Source: Alphaproteobacteria bacterium (lineage in GTDB: Bacteria > Pseudomonadota > Alphaproteobacteria > Micavibrionales > Micavibrionaceae). Taken from it: a stretch of DNA of 17,815 nucleotides. Location of the stretch: positions 1 through 17,815 of the forward strand of contig JAGLKL010000008.1 in assembly GCA_023141075.1 (NCBI GenBank), in the 5' to 3' direction. How positions within the stretch are numbered: the stretch's first letter is position 1; every line of letters starts with the position of its first letter. Made by a program: the position numbers and the translations under genes. Positions 1 through 7,831 of the stretch are shown here, piece after piece. The notes under the pieces were generated by a model. The model saw only the letters and a list, made by a program, of their open reading frames with translations. It was not told the origin of the DNA and did no database searches.

Positions 1-27
1 TCAAAAATTATGCGTGCGCAGAATGAA

Positions 28-33
28 TATAAT
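28..33 (+). promoter_or_regulatory. Candidate -10 element upstream of lptF
   Basis: A perfect TATAAT lies 33 bases before the lptF start, a sensible distance for a short 5' leader. The bases expected to hold a -35 element (about 5-10, AAATTA) match poorly, and there is no TGn extension. It is a candidate for the lptFG promoter from the -10 box alone. Only 66 bases lie upstream of lptF in this window, so other promoters cannot be excluded. Confidence 0.3.
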
Positions 34-66
34 TAATAGGTTCTGACCCTAAAACGCAAAATAAGA

Positions 67-1239
67 ATGAAAACATTCGATCTCTATTTATTCAGAAATT
101 TAGCAGTGGCCACGGCCTTTCTTGCCGTGGTGCTGACCCTAATTATCTTTTTAACACAATCTTTGCGCTTTTTAGAAATCGTCATGAACGCGGGCTCTTC
201 CGGTCATACATTCTGGATAATCACTTTTCTTGCCCTCCCACGCTTTTTTGAGGTGATATTGCCTATCTCTCTCATGATAGCAACTCTATTCGTATATAAT
301 AAACTTACCCTTGATTCCGAGCTAATCGCCATTCGTGGTATGGGGCGTTCTCCTTTTGATTTGGGCAAACCGGCTATGGCTTTAGGACTCATCATGGCTT
401 TGGTTCTTTGGGGCATCACCATGTGGGGTGCGCCCATTTCACTGGCAAGAATGCAGCAAATGCGTCAGGAGCTTAAAGCCGAGTTCTCTAATTTCATATT
501 CAAGGAAAGCGTTTTCAACCCCGCCGGAAAAGGTCTGACCGTCTATATCAGTGAAAAACGCAATGATGGAGAACTGCTCGGCCTTATGATTCACGATACG
601 CATGATCCCACGAAATTGCCTTCTACCGTCCTAGCCAAACGCGGCATGATTGTTTCAACGCCTGATGGACATCAGGTCATTGTCTTTGACGGCTCGCGTC
701 AGGAATATAACCCTGTGACTGCCACCTTGCAAAAACTGGCTTTTGACCGCTATACCATTGACCTGCCGGAAAACAAAGCCGTCAGCAAAAGATGGGCGGA
801 ACCTGATGAACGTACAATCAACCAACTCCTCCGACCCGACAAAGATAATGTCCGCGACCTTGAAAATATGCACGAATTCAATGTTGAAATTCACCGCCGA
901 TTTACCAGCCCGCTTCTGGCCATGGGCTTCCCGCTAATCGCCCTTATATCGCTTCTGCTCGGGTCAGTAGACCGGCGCGGACAGGCAAAACGCATCGCCG
1001 CCGCCATCATTATAGTCATTCTTATTCAAGGTCTGTTTCTGGCCTCATATAACCTTGCGCGTAACAATAATTTCGGCCTCATACTCATGTATGTATTATC
1101 CTTTGTTCCTATAGGCCTTGGTCTGTTCTTCCTCGACAGCCGCTCAGAAAATACCCGTCAAAAACTCATGGTATTCATAGCAAACATAACCGCCAAAACC
1201 AAAGCTTCGACCAATATTGGAGGGAAAGCTGCACCATGA
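67..1239 (+). CDS. lptF: LPS export ABC transporter permease LptF
   Basis: One of the two inner-membrane permeases of the LptB2FG transporter, which extracts lipopolysaccharide from the inner membrane and passes it to the periplasmic bridge. The 390 residues match the family in length and layout. Hydrophobic segments lie at about 12-30, 48-76 and 102-121, then a periplasmic beta-jellyroll region at about 122-270, then three more at about 280-299, 308-326 and 336-356. The cytoplasmic loop DSELIAIRGMGRSP (residues 83-96) is the coupling-helix region typical of LptF/LptG, where the LptB ATPase docks. The ribosome binding site before the ATG is weak (AAGA only). The stop overlaps the lptG start by ATGA, so the pair is probably translationally coupled. 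The ATPase LptB is not in the window. The assignment is firm; LptF is separated from LptG by gene order and by its pairing with a clear LptG downstream. Confidence 0.95.
   Translation: MKTFDLYLFRNLAVATAFLAVVLTLIIFLTQSLRFLEIVMNAGSSGHTFWIITFLALPRFFEVILPISLMIATLFVYNKLTLDSELIAIRGMGRSPFDLGKPAMALGLIMALVLWGITMWGAPISLARMQQMRQELKAEFSNFIFKESVFNPAGKGLTVYISEKRNDGELLGLMIHDTHDPTKLPSTVLAKRGMIVSTPDGHQVIVFDGSRQEYNPVTATLQKLAFDRYTIDLPENKAVSKRWAEPDERTINQLLRPDKDNVRDLENMHEFNVEIHRRFTSPLLAMGFPLIALISLLLGSVDRRGQAKRIAAAIIIVILIQGLFLASYNLARNNNFGLILMYVLSFVPIGLGLFFLDSRSENTRQKLMVFIANITAKTKASTNIGGKAAP
1219..1224 (+). promoter_or_regulatory. Ribosome binding site of lptG inside lptF
   Basis: GGAGGG lies 11 bases before the lptG ATG and within the last codons of lptF. 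It supports the 1236 start and the ATGA overlap. Confidence 0.65.
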
Positions 1240-2435
1240 AAATAACAATTACATTAAGCAGTTATCTGGCAAAGCTTTATACTTTTAATCTTATATTTTT
1301 GCTCTTTGGCCTGCTCTCTGTGACCTACTTGTTTGACACAGTCGAACTGATCCGCCGCGCCAGCAAACATGATGACATCCCCATATCCATTGTCCTGCAA
1401 ATGGGTTTGCTAAAACTGCCCGAGGTCGGACAAACTCTTTTTCCCTTTGCTGTTCTTTTCAGCGCCATGTACACCTTCTGGCAACTAACAAGACGTTACG
1501 AGCTTATCGTCGTACGTGCATCAGGCTTTTCCGTATGGCAATTCCTCCTGCCCATGGCCGTTATCAGCGTATTGTTCGGTGCCTTGCAAATGACGGTAAT
1601 AAATCCGATTGGCGCCGTTTTCATCAGTAAATTTGAGGATATGGAGCACGTCTATCTCAAACGTCAAAAAAATCAAATTGCCGTTTTTGATGAAGGATTA
1701 TGGCTCCGCCAGCCCGTACTAATTGACACCTCCCCGGAAGAAATACCGGAAGAAAATGAAGAAGACGTACAACAAAATACATCGCCCGAAGAAGAAAATA
1801 CAAACGTACACAGCCCAAACCTTGTCGAGGGATATGTGATTGTTCATGCCCAAAAAGTTGTTCAACCCGAATGGGTATTGAAAAACGTCACGGTCTTTTA
1901 TTTCAAACATAACAACGAATTCCTGCAACGCGTTGACGCAAAAAGCGCCACATTGGGAAAAGAAAACTGGTTCCTTAAAGAAGTCACCATCCACAAATCA
2001 GGTGCACCCAAGCAATTTGATCCTCGTTACGTACTACCCACCACTTTGACAGTAAATGACATACAAGAGAGCTTTTCCTCACCTGAAAGTATGTCGTTTT
2101 GGAAACTCCCGGATTATATACGAACACTGGAGCAAACCGGTTTTGATGCCACGCGCTTAAAAATTTATTACCAGAATTTGCTCTCCCAGCCCCTCATGTT
2201 CTGCGCCATGATTTTGCTGGCTGCCGCCGTATCCATGCGCCCACCGCGCACTAAAGGTACGTTCATAATGATTGCCAGCGGGGTCTTCGTCGGCTTTATC
2301 GTATTTTTTCTCTCAAGCTTCTTACAAGCCATGGGCTCTTCACAACAAATCCCTGTCTTACTGGCTGCATGGTCTCCAGCATTAATATCTTTCTTGCTTG
2401 GACTTTCGGTTATGATGAATCTGGAAGACGGTTAG
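1236..2435 (+). CDS. lptG: LPS export ABC transporter permease LptG
   Basis: Second permease of the LptB2FG lipopolysaccharide exporter, 399 residues. Three N-terminal membrane segments (about 13-33, 60-83, 100-125) precede a periplasmic jellyroll region, and three further segments lie at about 318-392. RYELIVVRASGFSVWQFL (residues 87-104) is the cytoplasmic coupling loop facing LptB. MSFWKLPDYIRTLEQTGF, just before the C-terminal membrane block, is a hallmark of LptG. An oddity is a strongly acidic, Pro/Asn/Gln-containing stretch at residues 164-195 in the early periplasmic domain (PEEIPEENEEDVQQ followed by SPEEENTN). It looks like an inserted flexible loop. The next gene is convergent mlaC, 50 bp away, rather than the lptD-surA genes often found after lptG in alphaproteobacteria. 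Confidence 0.95.
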   Translation: MKITITLSSYLAKLYTFNLIFLLFGLLSVTYLFDTVELIRRASKHDDIPISIVLQMGLLKLPEVGQTLFPFAVLFSAMYTFWQLTRRYELIVVRASGFSVWQFLLPMAVISVLFGALQMTVINPIGAVFISKFEDMEHVYLKRQKNQIAVFDEGLWLRQPVLIDTSPEEIPEENEEDVQQNTSPEEENTNVHSPNLVEGYVIVHAQKVVQPEWVLKNVTVFYFKHNNEFLQRVDAKSATLGKENWFLKEVTIHKSGAPKQFDPRYVLPTTLTVNDIQESFSSPESMSFWKLPDYIRTLEQTGFDATRLKIYYQNLLSQPLMFCAMILLAAAVSMRPPRTKGTFIMIASGVFVGFIVFFLSSFLQAMGSSQQIPVLLAAWSPALISFLLGLSVMMNLEDG

Positions 2436-2449
2436 GGTCTAAACCCTAA
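2432..2449. other. Short inverted repeat between convergent lptG and mlaC
   Basis: A 7-bp perfect stem (TTAGGGT / ACCCTAA) with a 4-base loop spans the lptG stop codon in the 50-bp gap between the converging genes. It could form a hairpin in transcripts from either side and help end them or protect their 3' ends. No T-tract follows on either strand, so it is not a textbook intrinsic terminator. Confidence 0.35.
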
Positions 2450-2485
2450 GATCAAAACACTTTACCGTTATGATATTTCGTCGCG

Positions 2486-3169
2486 TTATTTACGCAAATG
2501 CTCCAGCAGGACATCGACTTTACCGCCGCCGCGTTGTATGACTGCGGCGAAATCGGAACGCTGAGTTAAGGCCATGCTCACGCCTTCGACAATGATGTCA
2601 ATGACCACAAGCCGTTCGCTTTTTTTGCGTACGCGCCAGTCTATGGAGATTGCAGCGCCGCTCTTTGGTATAATCTGTGAAATGACGATTACGTCGGAAG
2701 GGCCTTGCCCGCGTGCAGAAAGGACTTCGAATTTTTCGCCGTTATAGTCACCAAAACGGCGAGAGTATACGTTAACGATCATATCTTGGAATAAACGCAG
2801 ATATTCTTTCTTTTGTGCAGAAGTGGCTTGTCTCCAGTATCTACCCAATGCAAAACGGCCAATCGTTTTTATGTCGAAGCTATCTTCGAGCATTTCGCGG
2901 AACCCTTTTTCCCGTTTTTCTTCGCTTAATTCCTGATTTGTCATGAATCCGATGCCCTGCTCGGCAATATTTTTAATAAAATCCTGTGATTGTTCATCTA
3001 TGCTGGGAGTACTGACATTTTGCTTTAGGGAATGCGTTTGATTCCCGTTAAGTTGTTCGGAGACTTGCCCGTCGAATGAAAGCGGAGCCGCATCAGAATT
3101 AACAATGCTGAGCGTAACTAAAAGGCCGAATACGCTGACGAATAATAGCAGATGTTTACTGTTAACCAA
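2486..3169 (-). CDS. mlaC: Periplasmic phospholipid-binding protein MlaC (Ttg2D family)
   Basis: Soluble periplasmic carrier that shuttles phospholipid between the outer-membrane MlaA complex and the inner-membrane MlaFEDB transporter. The 227 residues begin with a signal peptide (hydrophobic core about 7-22, probable cleavage near SDAA, residues 25-28). A polar linker leads to the MlaC domain from about residue 60. Family landmarks are FALGRYWRQAT (106-116), the SIDWRV strand (175-180) and VEGVSMALTQRSDFAAVI (194-211) near the C-terminus. The start is a TTG, chosen because AGGAG lies six bases before it and no better start is near. The gene lies 196 bp downstream of mlaA on the same strand, and the two may be cotranscribed. 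The inner-membrane parts (mlaD, mlaE, mlaF) are not here. Confidence 0.93.
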   Translation of the reverse strand: MVNSKHLLLFVSVFGLLVTLSIVNSDAAPLSFDGQVSEQLNGNQTHSLKQNVSTPSIDEQSQDFIKNIAEQGIGFMTNQELSEEKREKGFREMLEDSFDIKTIGRFALGRYWRQATSAQKKEYLRLFQDMIVNVYSRRFGDYNGEKFEVLSARGQGPSDVIVISQIIPKSGAAISIDWRVRKKSERLVVIDIIVEGVSMALTQRSDFAAVIQRGGGKVDVLLEHLRK

Positions 3170-3365
3170 GAGTGTCTCCTAATCATTAAAATAAAAGATA
3201 AGGGCTTTTCTATCTGTAATACACAAAGCCATCTCTACTCTATAACAATTTTTTTATGAAGCGCAATATTTGCTGAAGATACAAACAGGATTATTAGGGG
3301 TTAATCTACAAACATACGTAAGTAATATTATTTCGATTAATCGCGTTACGGTTTTATTGCGAGAT
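3170..3365 (-). other. mlaA-mlaC spacer with weak promoter candidate
   Basis: No gene is visible in this 196-bp AT-rich spacer. On the minus strand TTGCGC (3261-3266) and TATAGA (3239-3244), 16 bases apart, form a weak promoter-like pair. It could give mlaC independent transcription. No terminator is seen after mlaA, so readthrough from mlaA remains the simpler reading. Confidence 0.25.
3176..3180 (-). promoter_or_regulatory. Ribosome binding site that fixes the TTG start of mlaC
   Basis: On the minus strand AGGAG is followed by ACACTC and then TTG. The six-base spacing is ideal and the downstream residues form a proper signal peptide. Together these make the non-ATG start credible. Confidence 0.65.
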
Positions 3366-4205
3366 CTAGTAATCGTCGTCAAAGTCGGGAATCTCAGGAA
3401 GTTCCTCGTATTGGGTACGGCTTGTACGGTGATTTCTTGAATCAAGGATAGCGGCTTTCCTGTACTGATAATAGGCGCTTCTGAGCGCGGCATAGTAATC
3501 AAAGGAGCTGCGTTCCATTTCGGACATGCTGTCATACAGGGAATCTCTTAAAAGAAGATAGTCTACCCCGTTTTTTGCGTAGCATATGCCTTTTCTATCA
3601 GTGTTATATGCATACCAGTTCACCGGATCCATCATTGAATCGGCAACCAGACCGCTATAATCACGTAAAGTTGAAGCACCGAAAAATGGTACAACAATAT
3701 ATGGACCATTGCCTACACCCCAAACGGCAAGTGTTTGTCCAAAATCTTCTGATTCATAGGGAATACCTTCATATGCAGCAACATCGAAAAGACCTCCTAT
3801 ACCAACGGTCGTATTGACCAAAGCCCGCACGGCAACATCTCCTGCGCCTTTTAAGTCTCCCTGAAGGAGTTGGTTAATCAAGTTAACCGGAGAGCGCAGG
3901 TTTCTCATCACGTTTTGTATGCCTTCGCGTGCGAGATCAGGTGTCATTGTTCGGTAACTCCTGATAGCGGGGTAAATAGCGACATGGTCTATGGTCAGGT
4001 TAAATTTGGTGATGCTACGATTATATTCTTCATAAGGATCATAAATTGCGTTACCGGAATCAATAACGCTTGGATTACTGGAACTGGCACAACCGCTCAA
4101 AGACAGTGTGGTAAAAGCACACAAAATGCAGATTAATAAGTATGAGACTACGGATTGTTTGCCAAATTTGTTAGAATGGAGAGACAATATAGCTACTTTT
4201 TTCAT
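3366..4205 (-). CDS. mlaA: Outer-membrane lipoprotein MlaA (VacJ family)
   Basis: Outer-membrane component of the Mla pathway, which removes mislocalised phospholipid from the outer leaflet and hands it to MlaC, keeping the outer membrane asymmetric. The 279-residue product has a long N-terminal signal (hydrophobic core about 19-37) ending in the lipobox LSGC, with Cys39 the predicted lipidated residue. Residue +2 is Ala, not Asp, which favours sorting to the outer membrane. Family motifs follow in order: DPYEEYNR (56-63), the NTTVGIGGLFDVA segment (131-143), EDFGQTLAVWGVGNGPYIV (153-171), then PFFGASTLRD (173-182). The C-terminus ends in an acidic tail (PEIPDFDDDY). The start is an ATG with a modest AGGA upstream. 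mlaC follows on the same strand, matching the functional pair. Confidence 0.95.
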   Translation of the reverse strand: MKKVAILSLHSNKFGKQSVVSYLLICILCAFTTLSLSGCASSSNPSVIDSGNAIYDPYEEYNRSITKFNLTIDHVAIYPAIRSYRTMTPDLAREGIQNVMRNLRSPVNLINQLLQGDLKGAGDVAVRALVNTTVGIGGLFDVAAYEGIPYESEDFGQTLAVWGVGNGPYIVVPFFGASTLRDYSGLVADSMMDPVNWYAYNTDRKGICYAKNGVDYLLLRDSLYDSMSEMERSSFDYYAALRSAYYQYRKAAILDSRNHRTSRTQYEELPEIPDFDDDY

Positions 4206-4565
4206 TCTTATTCAAGTCCTAACATAGTTTGCTTGTCACGTTTTATATATTCTTTTGTAAAAGCTTTAAGGGCGGAACAAAAAAAACGAAGCGTTAAAGT
4301 CAATGCTTCTTATGAAAATTACACAGTTAATTGAGTCGTAAGCCATTAATACCACGAAGAGTACTACCAATTCGTTAACATGAAAACACCCCAATTATGC
4401 TTTTTTTGCGTTTTTTGATTATATGTGATTTTCATTAGTATTGTTTACATCTTTTTACCCAAGGGCATAAATGAAAGAGTGTAGACATGAACACACGCAC
4501 ACAAGAAAATCCGTTTAACGCCATTATAACGGTCTCAAATCAATACTCTGCTGGCTGACTCTAAC
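4206..4565. other. 360-bp gene-free region between the DotA/TraY cluster and mlaA
   Basis: No convincing gene or structured RNA is seen. On the minus strand it holds the probable terminator at 4279-4309, and between that and mlaA a TATATAAA-like stretch (about 4240-4250) that could be a -10 region for mlaA, though no matching -35 is visible. About 250 bp (4310-4565) lies between the stop of the last DotA/TraY gene and the terminator, so that transcript probably has a long 3' untranslated region. A 23-codon ATG frame on the + strand at 4487 has no ribosome binding site and was not called. Confidence 0.5.
4279..4309 (-). terminator. Probable intrinsic terminator of the DotA/TraY gene cluster
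   Basis: Read on the minus strand, an 8-position stem (GAAGCATT / AACGCTTC, one A-C mismatch, 6-base loop) is followed after one base by eight consecutive T residues. It sits between the end of the last DotA/TraY gene and the start of mlaA, both on the minus strand. It would separate the two transcription units. Confidence 0.6.
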
Positions 4566-7500
4566 TTATTTAAAACCACCCGTACTCACAGCAAGCGCAG
4601 CAGTATCTTGTGCACTTGTATCTCTGAAGCCTTGGGCTTTATTGATCAAACCGATAAGCTGGATATTCGTAATCTGGGTTGCACGGAAGAGCTTGCCTGT
4701 CATCTCCCCGGCGGGATCTCCCATATGTTCGTGGAAAGAACTGACTGTGACACCCATCCAGCGCATAATATTGTTTGGAATTGTATCAACTAGCTTAAAA
4801 CATGATAAACCAATCATATAAACCATAATGACATAAATAATGCTATAGAACATCTCATCAATCGGCCCACGCATAAATGCCATCGGATCCGTTGAAGTGA
4901 AATTAGAAAGCGCACCGGCATTTGTATTATTTATCTCCCCTTGAATATTGTAACCGGTGGCAACCATAACAACGACATGATATGTATCATGCAAAGCATT
5001 AACCAGCGCAGTAAATATAGAAATACTAAACACAAAGCCGGCAATAATTAATATCGGTCGCAGAAATATCTCAAAAAGCAGAAAATAGCCGTTACTTGCC
5101 CATGGTCCGGGTAACCCTTCTCCTTCAATATTCATGTGCGCCAGCGCCCATAAAGGCATCGCCACCACCGCTTCAAAAATACTTTTGATCCAGCCGCTAA
5201 AGGCAAAGAAGAAATAAATAAACGGTAAGACCGGCAGCACATAATATAAAATAAAGCCAATGCCCAACCCAATCATACCAAAACGAAACGCAAATGAACT
5301 GCCGACTTTTGCCAAACCACCAAGAAATCCGTCCATAATCTCGCCAATTCCCTGACCGACAACACCGACCCATAGATTACGCAAAGCTGCGTCGACCATG
5401 TTTTTGCCCAAAGAACTTAACATAGCCAGAGGATAAGTACCCCGGTTTTCTACAATATCAACTATCCCGTTTGTCCCTAATATCATATTAATTGTATCTA
5501 TAATGGGATTATTGCTTTTCCTCGTGAACACTGTTTCTTGCACAGCCGAACTATTCCAGAAGCTATAGACGCTATAGAGTGCGGCAGCAATATACTGATC
5601 CCCCGGACGCGGCAATTCGGCAAGTTTCCCATTAGCCAGACGCGGATTAAATCGTTGCGTGTAATAACTATTTCCATCCGCTTCATGGTGCTGCTTGGAA
5701 ACTTCTTCCATAACCATCGGATATTTGAACGGACGCGGCACATTCTGGACAGCAGAAGCGTAAAGACCATTAAGCTGCGCAAGCTGATTATACCAAAGCG
5801 CCGCACCGGCCCAACCACGTTGCTTGACCTCAATCGGCATATGCAATGATGAAATATAAGCCGGATCACTATCAGCAAGTTGCACTTGCTGGTGAACAGA
5901 GGTAGGGGCTACGGCAAATGGAGAAGAAACACTGTTCCAGGTAGAAGTCTGACCAATCAATTGCACTCTGTTCATTTCATTCATGGCCTCCATAGACGCA
6001 CGAGCAAGATCCAAAGTAAGCCATTGTGTGTGGTTTTCTACAACTGTTAACGGAAAATTTGTCGTTAAGAGTACGCCCTGTACGAGATAATCAATCTCCC
6101 CCGGATCATCAAGACCCATGTCTTCAACCGGATCCTCCAAACACAAATGATCATTTGAGTAAGGTATAATGGCGTTCAGCATACAATACGCAGTCTGATC
6201 AAATGTAACGTCCCAGTACAAAAATTCATCAATATAGTCCCAGTAAACGTCTTGAATAGTCTCTGTTCCATAACCGCCGGGTAGAGGCCCGATGACAAAC
6301 GGGTCAAGCGAGGTCACCTCAAACTGAATCTCTCCACATACCGGCTTAATGTACCCCCACTCCTCATCATATGCATCAGGCGGATTGTTAGGATCCCCGA
6401 CGAAGCCCCCCGGTGGATTACGATGCCCAAAACGTATAACAACATTTTCATACCTTGAAAATTCGACTGCATCTGCAAAAGGTATCGCGGAGTCATATAT
6501 TCGATACTCATCTCCTCCGACTCCTACGCCTGCTCCCATAATGTTATACGGTGTTGGCGTACCATCAAGCAATGTTATCACAGTAACATCCTCTGACGGG
6601 GGACGAACCATATAGGGAATAACCTTGTGCCCGTGCACGAGGCTTTCTGCGTACATGCACATTCGAACAACATACATGTACTGTACCAGCGTTCCTAATT
6701 CTGGAATCCTCGGTATAGCAAGCATATCACTTTGCGAAATACCAAAAAACGCATCATATTGATTGGCCGCCTGATCTACGCCCCCCTCAACAAAAACCAG
6801 CCATGCATTTGTAGCAAAATTAGAGCCGAATTTCGCTACAGAGAACGTTATAAGTTGAGCAACATTAATCCCGCTGTTATTACCTACAAACGTAATAGGA
6901 GCAAGCAAAGCAAAGAACATCATCAAGCGGGGAATGACCCATGCTTTATTAAAACGCTGACCAAATGGTGTCCCGGTTACAATGGTCTCCCCGATAATTG
7001 TGACGATGTAATAGAGCAATACAACAGTCGAAATAAATGCTATCCCCATTGTATAAAACGAGAACATCTGGTGCATCGCCAAGTGCATAGGAGAAGGAAA
7101 AACAGGCATCGACGGTATAACATCACCTTGTATATTCGTACAAGCGACAGGGGTGGAAACACAAGAGTGGAAAAAACCTTCTACGCCTCCTCCGGGCCCG
7201 GAACCCTGCATAATTCCGAAAACCTGGTCAAGCACGACAAAGGCAATATCCTGAGAGGGTCCTGCTGCAGTACCGGCAAAAACGATCCATCCTGTCGTCC
7301 ATCCATCGACACCTGAAAAGAACACATCGATGATATCCCTTATACTCCCGCCAAAAGCCGCGAAGAGTGCCGCATCATACGCCCCTAAAACAGTACCGAC
7401 GGCAAAAGCCTTAGCATAAAATAATATAGAAATAACGACGATGATAAACTGTAATGATAGAATGACAAGACCGATAAGGATCGTGAAATACAGAACAATC

Positions 7501-7748
7501 TGATCAGTATGTCTCCAGGAAAAAGTAAGGTTTTTGCCTGCAGCCGCCACCACATGACGTACGCCAAAACGCCCGTAATTTTGCTTACTGAGATAAGGAT
7601 GATTAGTCGGCAACAAGCCTAGGTTAAAATACACAACAGCCAACGTGCCGGACAAGAACGATAATCCCGATCCAAGAAGACCCTTAATCCGCGGCCATAT
7701 TCCTGGAAACACCGAATATTGTACAAATCTTGTCGTTGTCACAGCCAT
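4566..7748 (-). CDS. DotA/TraY family type IVB secretion membrane protein (third copy)
   Basis: Large polytopic inner-membrane protein of the DotA/TraY family, core component of type IVB (Dot/Icm or IncI Tra) systems; 1060 residues, the longest of the trio. An N-terminal block (NHPYL, NYGRFGVRHV, NLTFS, DQIVLY; about 49-87) precedes the first membrane segment (about 85-108). Then come DIAFVVLDQVFGI (167-179), TGTPFGQRFNKAW (258-270) and FATNAW (311-316). A large, probably periplasmic region has PVCGEI (469-474) and QRGWAGAALWYN (643-654). The C-terminal membrane block includes LPFIYFFF (841-848), PLWALAH (865-871) and FLRPIL (895-900), then PNNIMRWMG and a cytosolic tail. Compared with its two upstream paralogs it has about 35 extra, Gly/Ala-rich residues near 117-155. 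Cysteines 196, 203, 364 and 471 are shared with both paralogs. The ATG has a weak ribosome binding site, 83 bp after the preceding gene. The family call is firm; the exact role is inferred. Confidence 0.92.
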   Translation of the reverse strand: MAVTTTRFVQYSVFPGIWPRIKGLLGSGLSFLSGTLAVVYFNLGLLPTNHPYLSKQNYGRFGVRHVVAAAGKNLTFSWRHTDQIVLYFTILIGLVILSLQFIIVVISILFYAKAFAVGTVLGAYDAALFAAFGGSIRDIIDVFFSGVDGWTTGWIVFAGTAAGPSQDIAFVVLDQVFGIMQGSGPGGGVEGFFHSCVSTPVACTNIQGDVIPSMPVFPSPMHLAMHQMFSFYTMGIAFISTVVLLYYIVTIIGETIVTGTPFGQRFNKAWVIPRLMMFFALLAPITFVGNNSGINVAQLITFSVAKFGSNFATNAWLVFVEGGVDQAANQYDAFFGISQSDMLAIPRIPELGTLVQYMYVVRMCMYAESLVHGHKVIPYMVRPPSEDVTVITLLDGTPTPYNIMGAGVGVGGDEYRIYDSAIPFADAVEFSRYENVVIRFGHRNPPGGFVGDPNNPPDAYDEEWGYIKPVCGEIQFEVTSLDPFVIGPLPGGYGTETIQDVYWDYIDEFLYWDVTFDQTAYCMLNAIIPYSNDHLCLEDPVEDMGLDDPGEIDYLVQGVLLTTNFPLTVVENHTQWLTLDLARASMEAMNEMNRVQLIGQTSTWNSVSSPFAVAPTSVHQQVQLADSDPAYISSLHMPIEVKQRGWAGAALWYNQLAQLNGLYASAVQNVPRPFKYPMVMEEVSKQHHEADGNSYYTQRFNPRLANGKLAELPRPGDQYIAAALYSVYSFWNSSAVQETVFTRKSNNPIIDTINMILGTNGIVDIVENRGTYPLAMLSSLGKNMVDAALRNLWVGVVGQGIGEIMDGFLGGLAKVGSSFAFRFGMIGLGIGFILYYVLPVLPFIYFFFAFSGWIKSIFEAVVAMPLWALAHMNIEGEGLPGPWASNGYFLLFEIFLRPILIIAGFVFSISIFTALVNALHDTYHVVVMVATGYNIQGEINNTNAGALSNFTSTDPMAFMRGPIDEMFYSIIYVIMVYMIGLSCFKLVDTIPNNIMRWMGVTVSSFHEHMGDPAGEMTGKLFRATQITNIQLIGLINKAQGFRDTSAQDTAALAVSTGGFK

Positions 7749-7831
7749 TTATATTTTAACTCTAATCTTTAACTTCACCTTAATACGCCTAAATTTGGTA
7801 TTAAACAAAAACCGGAACCGGCGCATCATCA

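Noticed and set aside
2432..2449. TTAGGG/CCCTAA motif as a telomere-like or replication element
   Set aside because: It occurs once as a short hairpin arm at a gene end, with no tandem repetition. A transcript hairpin is the simpler reading.
4487..4558. A 23-codon ATG frame on the + strand
   Set aside because: It has no ribosome binding site, no recognisable feature and no supporting context. Frames this short arise by chance.
6732..7316. A 194-codon + strand open frame
   Set aside because: It is antisense to the third DotA/TraY gene, and its product is a Lys/Arg/Asn/Cys-rich nonsense-like sequence. The minus frame carries conserved family motifs across the same bases.
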